From the NCBI GenBank assembly GCA_002104945.1, contig MCFH01000024.1:687209-751208 (forward strand): a DNA stretch of 64,000 bases, written 5' to 3'. Both the position numbers and the translations under genes were made by a program. The notes below the pieces were generated by a model. That model was given only the letters and a program-made list of their open reading frames with translations, made no database searches and was not told where the DNA came from. This document shows, one piece after another, positions 27,001 through 40,400 of this stretch (the stretch's first letter is position 1; every line of letters begins with the position of its first letter). This stretch comes from Piromyces finnis. Lineage: Eukaryota; Neocallimastigomycota; Neocallimastigomycetes; Neocallimastigales; Neocallimastigaceae.

Positions 27001-27976
27001 TATTTCTAAAGGACTATATATTGGTTGGAAGTTATTTCCTTGTTTTGATTCAATAACAACTTTAAAAAGATATTAATAATATTATTATTATAATTCCTTA
27101 TTAATCCATAATATAGTTTAAATAATTTTATTTTTTATTTACATTCAGTATACCCACCTTTATTCTTTATAAGCATTTCAAGAAAAACTTCAAAAAACAT
27201 TTTTACTTGCTCTTCTATGGCTGCTATGTTAAGTTCAATAAATGGAATATTAAATATTTGTGCAATTTTAACACCAGCTTTACGTTTAATTTCTCTTCTT
27301 TGCTCATTAGTATTAGCTTTACAACCAACCAAAAATGTGGATAATGAATTTTTTGCAAATGCAGCTATTAATATTAATAAAAAATAGTTTATAAATAAAT
27401 AGAATGTTTTTTAAATTTACAAATTTAATATTATATTTTAATATTAATAATAGTAATATTGATAATAACTAACCTAAAGCATCCGTGATACTAGTTAAGG
27501 AAGTTTTGTTTGTTACATCATAGCATATTATAACGCCATTAATAGAATTTGGTAACTGAATATTTATTTATTTTAAATTATAAACTTTTTAACATTTAAT
27601 ACTATTCATTTTATTTACTTAAAAAAAAATAATAATACCTTTGCCCATGTTATTTCCCCATTTTCACACACATTTTCATCTATCTCAATAATATTAATAG
27701 CATACTCGTAGCAATTTTTTAATATATACAATGTAGTACAATTGGTATTATCTAGATATATTTATAATTAGAATTTCAAAATTTTTGTTTTAGTATTAGT
27801 AATTAACCCTTTTATTAAAAAAAAAAAAGGTATCTGCTAAAAGTTAAAGAAATTTATTTATATTTACTCTCTGGAATATCGATTTTTTGGTATATATTTT
27901 TCAAAGTATTTACAACTGTAGTTTTTCCTACACCAGGATTTCCAATTATTACAACATTATATATTTCACTATTCAT
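23765..27976 (-). CDS. RasGEF (CDC25 domain) with N-terminal degenerate Ras-like GTPase domain
   Basis: Read from the ATG at 27976. The protein begins with a small-GTPase fold: P-loop GNPGVGKTT, then EITWAKLP, SINGVIICYDVTNKTSL, STFLVGCKANTNEQRR, and a closing helix FEVFLEMLIKNKGG. The P-loop looks intact. The DxxG switch-II motif is not evident (EIDENVCENGE occupies that place), and the N/T-K-x-D motif is replaced by GCKAN. After a Ser-rich linker comes the REM/RasGEF_N domain (about 26330-25640; RPSELLDLLMDRFEQY, FTLQVFLDVCSCRPSF). The catalytic CDC25 domain (25020-23920) follows: AQQLCLIEYEIFKRIRP, ASIEHFNFISSWVTTQIL, MAIIAGINCVSIQRL and MNKYLLMGDIIMMI. It should activate a Ras-family GTPase; the N-terminal domain may bind nucleotide without normal turnover. 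Many introns; start and stop are secure. Confidence 0.85.
23835..23862. repeat. Poly-A run in RasGEF intron
   Basis: A 28-nt A tract lies in the last intron, and a (TTA)12 array at 24001-24037 lies in the neighbouring intron. Both are simple sequence repeats. Confidence 0.9.
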
Positions 27977-28901
27977 TATAGCCGTATATTTTATTATTTT
28001 ATTTAATAAAGAAAATTCTAAAACTTTATAGATTTTTTTGTAATATTTTAATAATAGAGTATAACTTCAAAATTTAAAATAGGATATATTATTAAAGTGA
28101 AATAACCATTTTATGTTTATGGTTATTAATATATGGTATAATATTGTGGACTTTTTATTAAGATATATAGAAATAAAAAAATGATTTTTTTGTATTAAAA
28201 TATTGAAATAAAAATTATTTTTATTTTTACTAAGTTATATGTGATATGAATATAACTAAGGATTAAAGTATCGTTTTATAAATTGAATTATGCAACAGAT
28301 AATATATAATTTTAAAATAGGAATAATTTATTTTATTGCTTGCGATTGAATGTCTTTATTGTTTTATTTAATATTTAATTATTGTATATGTAAATTGAAA
28401 AAGTGTTGATTAAAATAAAAATGAATGTAACTTTTGTTTCTTTATTGAATTAATAATTAAAAAAAAATATTCTTTATAACTTAAAATAATTATAACTGAT
28501 GATAATCAAGTATTAATGATAATTCTTCCTATGATATATAAGAAAAAAAAAGTATATATATATATATATAAAGATCGAAATTTACTTTTAAACTTTTTTT
28601 CAATTATCAATTTTTATACACTTTTTCAATATATTATTTATTATATAATATACTATGTATAATATATTAATGTATAATTCGTTGATGGTACAATATTAGA
28701 TTTTGATATAAATGAAATTATATTTTTTTTGTGTAATATAAAAAAAGTTTAATTAATAATATTCTAAATTTTTATCCAAACCAATAAATTAATTATAATA
28801 AAAATAAATATAAATAAAAAATATGTTAAATTGAAAAGAAAAAAATAATATATAAAAATAAAACTTTATTTCCTAATAAACTTTTTACAAAATGAGCATA
28901 C

Positions 28902-29040
28902 AGTTTAAACAGAAAATTCATACAAAATGATATATTAAATAAATGGTAATAGTTTTGAGTAGAAAATTCATGAAAAATGGCATTGATATACTAAACAAGC
29001 TATAATAGTTTTAAATAGAAAATTTAAAGTATATAATATT
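28902..29040. repeat. Imperfect tandem repeat, three partial copies
   Basis: Copies begin at 28902, 28951 and 29007. Each opens with AGTTT followed by a few bases and AGAAAATT, and the first two continue with a similar stretch around TCATACAAAATG or TCATGAAAAATG. The spacing is 49 and then 56 bp. The function is unknown. Confidence 0.7.
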
Positions 29041-29482
29041 TAATAACAACAGTAAGATTCAAAATGTAAATGAATATTAATATCAATATAATAGAATGTA
29101 GAATAATTCTACTGTTTTTCGGTTAATAAAAAGAGAGGGGAAAAAAGAAAGTTATTAATTATGAAAAAGAAAATATATATGTATAAAAAGAAAAGCACAT
29201 TTTATACTTTATTAAAAAACAGTAATATAAAAACATGAAATTCTAACTACAACATCAAAATAAATTATAAAAAAAAAAAAAAACATATTCTTTATTATGA
29301 GCATAAATATAATTTTAGTACATAATATTCTTTATACTATTATTCTCAAGAAAATTAATAATATAAAATAAATGTCATAAGCAGAATAATACATTATACT
29401 ACAAGAATTTGATATAAAGATAAAGACAAAATGAATATAGAAATTTAGTATTCCTTATTAACCGCAAAATCTTTATTTTTAC

Positions 29483-29485
29483 ATT

Positions 29486-29532
<47 letters not shown>

Positions 29533-29534
29533 TT
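29483..29534. repeat. (TTTA)n array
   Basis: About 12 uninterrupted tetranucleotide units in spacer DNA. Confidence 0.95.
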
Positions 29535-31450
29535 AATCTTATTTTTAATTTTTATAAATATATTCTCAATTAAAAATTACATATGTTATTGGTTATTCAT
29601 TATATATTAAAATATTAAAATACAATAATATTAAAGAACTTTTAAAAAATTAAAAAAAATTTTTAATATGAATAAAAAAGGAAATTTCATTTAAATTATT
29701 TTAAAGTTAAAAAATTTCAAATTTACCCACAACAAAAAATTTAGAAATTTTAAGTAAAAATAAAGGTAGGAAAAAAAAACTTTTTCAAAATGCAATTTAT
29801 ACATAAAATATTTATATATATGTATATATTATATAAAAATCCGTGAAATGAGCTAATAATGCTTTAACGAATTATTTGAAGCACCATATACAGGTCATTA
29901 GCAATGAGTTTTTATTATGATTGTATATTATTATTCGTTCCATCGATTATATTATAAATATAGGATAAAATTAATCTCATAAAAATGCTTTTGACTGATT
30001 GTTTTTCTAACATATATTGAGTTAAGTTTTATTAATTATTATATATAAAATATAAACAAACTCTTTTTTTCATATTTAATTTATATAAATATGTTTTAAA
30101 ATTTTTTGGAATAAGAGGTTGATTTAATTATCATTAGATAGATTAGCTATTAATAAAGTGATACTACAATTGTAATTCAGTTAATAATCATAATAAAATA
30201 AGAAAGTAAATTTGGTAAAATAACAATTAATATTACTATAACTATAAAAATGGTTATTTATTAAATAATAATAGAAAATATAGTAAATAATTGAAAAATA
30301 TTTTTTATTTTTATTTTTTCATTTTTCATGATTCCATAATATTTTTATTCATGAAAATAATCCCTAACCCTAGATAATAAGATAATATGATGATATGTAT
30401 TTTTATTTTAAATTATGTTTGAGGTAATATGTCATTATAGGTAACTTATAGCATGCTATTACTGCTTAAATTAATAATAAAGAAATAAATATAATAAGTA
30501 AATTAAATTTTAAAATATTGTTAATAGTATAAGCAATAGATATTTTTTTCAATAAATGATATTTTTGACTATTACTTTAAAAATTATAGTATATTTGAGA
30601 AAAAAATTATAAGGCTAGGCTTTGTGTTAAAAAAAAAAAAGGACGTAATAATTATAGATAATATAATAATCATGTCTAATCTTTTTTTATAATCTTAATT
30701 AGGATTTATAATTAAATATGTAGTATTATCTTTCTAATTCTATTATTTTTCTTTTTTATTACTTCAATATATATTATGCTTATTGTTGTATTAATCTAAA
30801 TTATAAATTATGATATATTTATATTGATAATTGAAGTATATATCTGAAAAAACTTTGGTATAAAAAAACTAAGCTTGCATTATAAATTATTTTTATTGCC
30901 TTTTTTATATAATAATATAATAATAAAAATCTAAAAACTATTTGTGTAAGTTACAGTTAAAATTGTAAATTGTTAAAGAATTTTAAAATTTCTAATAAAT
31001 ATTTTAAGAGAAATATCTTTTTTTTTATAGTTATATTTTTATTTATTATATATAATATAGGCATTTTTTAATTATTATTTGAGTTATAAAATTTAAAAAA
31101 TATAAAAATAAAACTTTTAAAAATCTAATTTAAATTTTACTATTATTATAATCCTATAATTTTTTAACATTTGCTTTGCTAGTATATGTATATATTATTG
31201 TTTTTATTCTGAAGAATAATAATTAAATATATATTATTTTTTTATAAATTAGAAATATTTTTTTATTTACTCGTTTACTACAAAAACAAAGAAAACCGAA
31301 TATTATGTCATAACTTATAATATGATAAATAAAATAATATACTCATAAACCTCATATTATCAATAAATATTTTATAATATATTTTAATAAATTTATCCAT
31401 TCATACCTCACATTTAATATATTCTTCTCCTTATTAAAAACAAATACAAT

Positions 31451-34400
31451 ATGGGTAATAATGAATCAAACATATATGAAAGTGAATATAATGAAATCTT
31501 AAATTCGAGAAAAGGGAGACATGAATCCTTTAAATTTGACACTGGGAAAAGAACATTTAGAAGAAAATCAAGTACATTTAGTGTTATTAAAGTTGAAAAA
31601 ACAAATGATTATGGAAATATATATATGGCAAATGATATTGACTTTGATAAAAATTCCCACAAGCTAAGACCAATATATTCCAATTTAGAATTATTAAAAT
31701 CTGATGATAAGAATTCAAATGAAAATTTGAATGAAAATCAAGGTGGTGCGAGTTCCAATAATTATGAAGGTTCTAATAATAATGAAAATTTAAATATAAA
31801 TAAATTAAGGAATTCTGAAGGTGAAATTAATCATAAAAAAATTAATGAATTAGTGGAAACTTTTATGGTATTAAAAAATTGAAAAAATAATAATTATTAT
31901 TAATCTGATTTATATTTAGTATAATTAAACATCATAATATAAATAATAATATTTAATAGGATGAAATCAATCTTTCTCAAGATAAAAGAGAAGCTATTAG
32001 AAACATGTCAGATGAACAAAAGGTGCTTATGATTAGCTCACAAAGTAGTACTTCAACTGTATGTGTTTCTTTGCATTAAATACATTAATGTTAATCAAAA
32101 TTATTATTTTAAAAAATATATATATATATACCATATAATTATATATTAGGAAATTTTATTTACTTTTATTTTTTATATTTTATATTACAATTTAAAAATA
32201 GAGTAATAGTGACAGAAAAGAAGAAGATGATGCTTTAAAATATATTCAAAAAATAAAATTAACACCAACATTGGAAGTTATTAAACATCTTTCTGTTTTA
32301 CTTAGAACAAAGCCAATTAAATGGATAAATGATTTTGTTAATAATAAAGGTTTATCCATCTTACTTAGTAATTTAAATAATATTCAAACTGAAAGATCAT
32401 CATATGAAGCAAAGTAAAATTTAAAATTAATTAAATAAATATACTAATACGAATAATAACAATAAAAGCAATAAAAATAATAGTTAATATATTTATATTA
32501 AATGCTAACAACATAATTATATTTTAATTATAAAATTATAATTAGTATTGAGATTGAAGAAATATATATTAAATGCTTGAAATGTATTATGAATAATAAG
32601 GTATAAATTTTTTTTTACTTATGGTACTAACAGTTTTATTTTTTATAATTATGAGAAAGATAAATATGAATATATGGGTATAACTAATATATATTATTTA
32701 TTTTTTTAATTCAATAACAGGTCGGACTTCTTTCTATTATTCATTCAAAAGAATTTTTACCTATTATTTCAATGTCATTATATTCATCATCACCAAAAAC
32801 ACAAGCTCAGGTTTTAGAAATTCTTAGTGCAATATGTTTCATTGAAGGAGGGCATCAATGTGTCTTAAATGCTCTAACAGAGTTTTCTGTAATAAATAAT
32901 GAAGTTTTTCGGTTTGAAATTATTTTTAGATGCTTAGAGTCCACTCTTAGAAATGCAAATGATAATGCCACTTATTTAACTAAAAAAGAACTTCAGGTAA
33001 TTTATTTTTATTATTAGTAAATTAATTAAATGAGGAAATAATCAAATTTAATAGTACAAGGAATCTATATTTATATCTACATATTTTTAATCATATTTTA
33101 TAATACTAAAACTAATCAATAAATCAATAATAGTTGGCTTGTTTTTCATTCATTAATGCTATAATTTGTGGTATTCCAGATGAGAATATTGTATTCAGAA
33201 TGCATATAAGATATGAATTCATTACTCTGGGTATTGAGAGAATTATTAGTGTAATTATCATATTAATAAATTACAGTTATTAAATCAAAATCTAATAATC
33301 AAAAAAATTAATATTAAAGAAAAATTTCATAATACATATATTTTATTTACATTATATAGACTATTGAAGATATTAATGATGAAAGATTTTCTAATATAAA
33401 GAGACAAATTTTGATTTTTAAAGATTTAGCCGAAAGAGATGAGAAAGAAACATATTCAAAATTCACTGATTCTTCATTCGATATCAATAATCCTGATGAA
33501 ATTTATGCTGTATTAAGAACAGGTTTGGATTCATCTTCATGTTGGCCATATTTTGTTGATATTTTAAGACACTTTTTGGTTATTCCTGGTAATCATGAAA
33601 CAAGGTATAAGAATAAAAAAACATTTTTTATTAACACTTTTTATTATGATTATTTCTTATATTATACTAATTTTTTAAATTATTTTTTACTGTTAAATAA
33701 AAAGAATGAGGTATTGGTTGATCATTTCAAAAATAATTAATCAAGTTATTATTCAAGAAGAAAATGGAAATCCTGATCCTGATAATGATCTTATTAATAT
33801 TAATATGAAAAAACTACTTCACGAAATTGGTATTTCAGAGAGAGCTAATGAAGCTATTGAAGAATTGAAAAAAGCTCGTGAAGCCTACAAAAAGAGAGAG
33901 AAATATTATGAAAATAGAATTAATACTTTAATAAAAGAGAATAGTAATAATTATTATAAACATATAAAAAAAATATTTATATTTTATTATTATAATTTTA
34001 TTTTAAAATATTTTAATTTCTAATTTTTATTATTCATTTCTTCATTAATAGATGAATATAAGGATTTAAATAAACAGTTTAATAGCATTTTAACAGAATT
34101 ACAACTTAATAACATCGTCGAAACAAATAAAAATAATAAATTAAAAATTAATGAAAATACTGTTAACGGAATTTTGCTTATTAATGATATAAAAAACAAA
34201 AAATCTGATGATGAAAATAATAATAAAAGCAATCTTTATGAATATATAAAATATACACCAATTCTAAGAGAGTTAGAATCATTGAAAATAATAGAAAAGG
34301 ATGATGAAGATAACTATCATATTATTAATAAAGATGGAATTAATAAAGCTAATATTGAAAAAGAATGTGAATCTAAGAATAGTATTGACAGTATTTTAGA

Positions 34401-37400
34401 TCAGTTAGAACAATACAAAATATCCAAATTTAGTATATTCAATGATGAAGATAATCAGGAAGCTAAATTTAATTATTTAATTAATGATATTGTCAATAAC
34501 TTAGTCCATATGAAAATTATTAATAATGATAAAGAACACAATAAATATGAAGTTATAAATAAAGAAAAAATGGAAATTCTATTAAATACTTTAGAAAAGG
34601 CATCAATTATTCAAAAAAATAAAAATGGAAATTATTATTTCAATTCTTCAAACCAACCAGAGTTACTACTTTCAAATAATTCTCATAATGAGCAATTAAA
34701 AGTACAGATTTATGTTGAAGATCCAATAACTAAATCTATAGACATTAAGAAAATATGTAATGATGTATTATCCATGTTTTCAAAATGTGTTACACTTGAT
34801 GAAGATAGTTTAAATAATATCAATACGCAAGTTATATATAAAAGTCTTATCAATGTATTGAAAGTAATGAATCTTTTAGTTTATGAAGAAAATCAAAGTT
34901 TCTTAAAGATTGGTGATACTAAAAAGTATTTAATTGATGAAATAAAAATAAAAGAAAGTATAATTGATGTCCTAAAATTATGCAATGTATTAGAAAATCC
35001 TGATAAAAATACAAAAGAAAGTATAAAATCCATGCAACATTTAGATATTATTCAGAAACATATTATCACTATAATAAAAAATAATCTTGTTTCTCTAAAT
35101 AATAATGACTGCTTTCAATTTGATGTTAATGAATTATATAAAACAATTCTGGATTTATTAATGAAAAAAGAAATTATATATATGAAGAATGACATCTATA
35201 AAATTAACACTATAAATAACTCGATTAGTAAAAATGAATTAATAGAAAAAATATTCGAATTCTTAACTGATAAAGAATTAATTACCAAAGATAATGTTGG
35301 ACAATATACTACTTTAAAAAAAACGATAGAATCTCACCAAATTAATATAAATAGCATTTGTGAAAGCATTATAAGTGTTTTAGAAGATTACAATTATTTA
35401 ACAGAATTAAACGACGGGTGTTTCAATGCTAATATTAAAAATAATAGTTTCTTCTTTATTGACAAAAATACATTATTTAAAGCTATAGTGAATTTATTAA
35501 CAAATAAGCATTTGATATATATAAAGAATAATGAGTATATGACTTCTAATGATAGTTTACAAGAATTTCCTTTAGATGATATATTTAATAACATTATTAA
35601 TTCATTAAAATTTAGAAACATTCTTAAGATTAATAATGATAATGAAGAACAAATGGTGTTAAATCTTTCTTTTAATAGTAATGAAGAAATATCAAAAAGT
35701 ATTATTTATAGCAACATTAAGAATATGTTAATAAATAATAACTTATTGATAGAAGATAATAATCAATTATTAACACATGAATACATTATTGAAAGCTGCG
35801 CAATTTGTAATAATAAAATTAATTCAATATTAAAAATATTAGATTCATTAAAAATAATAAATTTGGATAAGAATAATTCAGATAATATAAAGATTGTAAA
35901 GATTTTCAATAATAAAAATGAAATTTCTAATATTATTGAAATAATATTAAAAAAATTAATAAAAGAAAACAGAATTAATAGTTATAAAATATTCTATGAT
36001 AATGAAGTAATTGTAATGAATAAAGAGGATATAGAAATGAATAATGTTATAAAAAAATTATTAGATATTGGTCTAATTGATTATGATGATGATAATAACT
36101 TTAATATACATATTAATAAGAAGCAAAATATATCAAATATTGAAAATACATTGATGAATAAAGATATGGAATTTTCATCAAGTTCTCTTCTTAGTACAAC
36201 TTCTAAATGGAACGATGATGATGACGTATTATTAGATGAAGTTACAATTAAAAATTTAATGAGTAATGGAATTGTAAGTCTAGAAGATATTGTTGAAAAA
36301 ATGATTACTTTATTAAAAGATAATTATGTTATTGACATTCCAAATAACAAAAATGGTTACATCAATATTGTTAATGGTATTATTCTGAATAAAAAAGAAA
36401 CATTGTATTCTTTAATTGATTTCTTAATTGATAATAACCTATTAACATACGACAATGAAGGTAAACACTATCTAAGTGGAAAAACACATTATAGTATACC
36501 TTTTAACAAAGATACTTTTAATGAAAAGTTCATGAATGCACTAAAACATTCTAATATGATAACTGAATCTGATCAGGGTGCTATTTTAAATGTAGATACT
36601 AGCAACTCAAGTATTATGATTGACATTTATACATTAATAATTGATATTATTGACCTTCTAAAGAACATGAATGTCATTAGTGTTAGTGATAATAATAAAA
36701 CCACATATATTTTAGATAATAATAAAAATGTAGATAAATCAACTATTAAAACTATTATGGAACAATATATCAAAAAATATAATCATCTTGCTTTGGAAAG
36801 TTGTGAAGCCAATAAAATTATAAATTGTGTAATTGATATTATGAAAGAAATAAATATCATTTCATCAATTGATTCTAAAAACTTTTCACTGAATATGCCA
36901 ACTATTTATGATTATAATTTTGATGTTATATTATTAATAAAAGAATTATTTAAATTTATTGAAGACTTATTAGGAAATGATGAAAAAGATAAAATATATA
37001 ATCTTTCAATTGATATTATATTAGAACAAAACAATTTGAATAGTAATAATCTTGAATTATTAAAGGATAAAAAATATAGAATTCCTTGCAAAGAAACAAA
37101 TAACCTCAAAAAAATAAATGAAATTTATATTCAATTTATAAACCATTTAAATGAAAAAAATATAATAGAATTTAATAATAATAACTATCAATTAATATTA
37201 AAAAAGAAGACAATTAAATTTACTAACATTTTCAATTTATTATTAGATAAATTAGTAAATGAAAATGTTTTTGGTTTAAATGATAATGTATATTATATAA
37301 AAATAAATAAGAATGATGCAATTGATATGCCTTTCATAAAGAAAAGTATTTTCAAGTTATTATCAAATAAAAGATCAAACATAACACTTTCTTCAAGGAT

Positions 37401-40400
37401 GTTAAGTGAAAATAGTCTAGTAGACTCAATCAATAAATTAAACGATTCCATAAGTAATGAAAATTCAGTTATAAATATTTTAATGAATAATAATCTTGTT
37501 AATATTAATGATTCAGGAAAATATAGTATTTCCAACTTAGTAAAACTCTTTACTAATAAAAACAACGATAATACTTGTAATGAAACTATATCTAATATAT
37601 TTCTTCATATATCTTATTTATATTATTTTCTTTTTTTTAATTAGTCTATACTAAAAATAATTTTTAATAATATATATTAAATTGAAAATATATTTAGGTA
37701 AGATGTCATCATCAAATTCATTGTCTCAACAACCAATGACATCGTTAGAAAAACTACTAAAACCACCACCTCCTCCAATGATAGGAGGAATACCACCACC
37801 ACCACCACCTCCTCCTCCAGGAGGAGTGCTACCTCCACCACCAATTCCAATGATAGGAGGAATACCACCACCACCACCTCCTCCTCCAGGAGGAGTGCCA
37901 CCTCCACCACCAATTCCAATGACAGGTGGAATTCCACCTCCACCAGGTTTAATGAATGATAACATAATGCCCAAACGAAATCCATGTGTTCGCCTTAAAT
38001 CATTCAACTGGACAAAACTTGATAACAGAAAAATTGATAGTACAATATGGAAAGAAATTAATGAAGATGAAAATAATACAATTCTTGACTCTACATGGAA
38101 ATTAAATATAGAAGAAATATTTTCAGAAAAAATTAAAACAAAAAAGGAAAAAAATAATGGAAATACAAATATCGACTCAAGTATATGATATTTTATATAA
38201 TAAATTCAAAAATTATTATATAATTTATTTAAAAATTAATATATTTTTATTTTTTATTACTATAATATAATATATTAGACAAAAAGTCAAAGATTACTTT
38301 CCTAAATAGCAGAAGATCTCAAAACATTGATATTGCTCTTAAAGGTATTAAATTAACTCCTGAAATAATTAAAACAGCAATATATGAGTGTGATATTAAT
38401 ATATTATCACGCGACGCACTCACAGAACTAAAAAAACTTGTTCCCCAAGATGATGAAGTAATATTAAAAAGAAACAATATTATAATATATATTATAAATT
38501 AGAAATAATTGATAATTTTCAATATTAAATAATCATATTAATTTTTATTATTAGATTAAATTAGTTAAGGAGTTTGAATCAAAAAAAGAAAAATTAGCAA
38601 ACGCAGAAAAATTCTTAATGGAATGTGTACAAATTGATAATTATTCAAATAGGTTAGATTCTTTATATACAAAAAGTTCATACGATGAACTATACGATGA
38701 TGCTAGTTCATTAATTACATCTATAAAAAATGCATCATTTGAAGTCAGGAATAGTTATAAAGTTAAACAACTATTATCAGTATGTATTAAAACATTAACT
38801 AAATTATTAAACAATATTACAGCGTATTTATATTTTTTTCTTTTATTAATTATATTTATTTTCAGATCATTTTATCCATAGGTAATTATCTTAATACGGG
38901 TCAAAGAGGGGGCGCATACGGTTTTAAACTTAATGCCCTAACAATGATTATATTTACGAAATCATCAATAGATAATAGAAATTATTCATTAATGAACTTT
39001 TTAGTAGACTTTGTTGAAACGAAATATCCTAGTTTATTAAGTTTAAGCGAAGATATGCCAAGTATTGTCGATGCTGGAAGAGGTAAAAAAAGAAAAATTT
39101 ATAATTAAAAATGTAATTTTTTTATAAAGGAATTTATAAATTAATTAATTTTTATCAATATATAATTAATATAAAAAAAGTAAATATGAAGGATATTAAT
39201 GTTATAATGACTGATATCAATAAAAAATTGAGTGGTGTTAATGATACATTAAAAAAAATCAAAGAAAATTATCAAAAGAAGTTAAAAGAAATTTTTTTAA
39301 ACGATTTTAATGCATATTATGATTATATTAAAGATGAAATTGTAGACGAAATAGAGGAATTAAAATCAAAAGAAGATGAAGATAAAAATGAAAATAAGAA
39401 TTCCAAAAAGAATAGATTTACATCCATATTAAAATTTGTAAAAAATAAGAATAAAAATAATAAGGAAAAGAAAAACAAAAAATCTAATGCTGAAGATGAA
39501 AATATAAATAATGACAATGAAATTGGAAATGAAAATCAAAGAGATAATGCTGAACTAATTGATGAAGAAAATATAACTGATTTAACAAATCTTATCACTG
39601 ATGATGAAAAGGTTAAAAAAGAAATTGAAGAATATAAAATTGACACAACAAAAGAAAAATTCAAAACTGAAATTGTAAAGAGATTTAATGATAAGTTCAT
39701 ATCAATTATGCAACCATTTTATGATGAATCAATCATAAATTATGAGAAATTAAAAAATCTATTAAAAGAAGCAAATGAAGATTTTGAAAATCTTTGTATA
39801 TTATTTGGAGAAGATCCGGAAAGTACAGAACCATGTGAATTATTTACTTTATTTAATGATTTTTGGAGACAGTTCCAAGTAAGTATTATTATATATACAT
39901 ATATATTTTCTTTTACCAAAAATAAATAATTATATAAATAGTTTTATAAAATATTTAATAATATTAAAATATTAAATTAATTATAATTATAGACTGCTAA
40001 AAAAGAAAATGCACTTTATAAAGAAAAGAAAGAAAGAGAAAAAGAAAGAGAATTAAAATTAAAAGAAAAGAAATTAATGGAAAAAGACAATTATTCTCAA
40101 TCCAAAAATATATCTGACCAAATTATTGATAACATTATTGATTCAATCCGTTCTGGAAGTGCTTTTGCTCCAAGTAAAAAGAAACTAAAACAAAATAGTA
40201 ATGATGGTAATAGTAATGACAATAGCAACAGCATTAATGATAATGAAAATAAAAATAAAGAACAAGAGGTATTAAATGATGAAAAAAATAATTCTCATTT
40301 AACAAATAATAATATTAGAAACCAATATAGATTCCAACAATTGCAAAATAGTTTGAATAATCTCACAAAACATGAGAATGCAACATCGTCCAATGTTATA

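Larger units (their letters stand above)
27977..31450. other. 3.5 kb AT-rich divergent intergenic region
   Basis: This separates the divergent RasGEF gene from the first formin. It contains an imperfect tandem repeat (28902-29040) and a (TTTA)12 array (29483-29534). It is otherwise stop-filled AT-rich sequence; slightly less AT-rich patches near 29870-29960 and 30410-30470 do not read as coding. Both promoters must lie here. Confidence 0.5.

Noticed and set aside
30361-30375. CCCTAACCCTA, resembling a telomeric repeat
   Set aside because: Fewer than two units and no neighbouring repeats; a chance match in a 64-kb window is likely.
37677-38007. Minus-strand Gly-rich and Val/Leu-rich frames over the first formin's FH1
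   Set aside because: Same effect: complement of polyproline codons in a repeat with a length divisible by three.
39323-39517. Minus-strand Phe/Ser-rich frame
   Set aside because: Complement of the Lys/Glu/Asn-rich FH2 insertion of the first formin.
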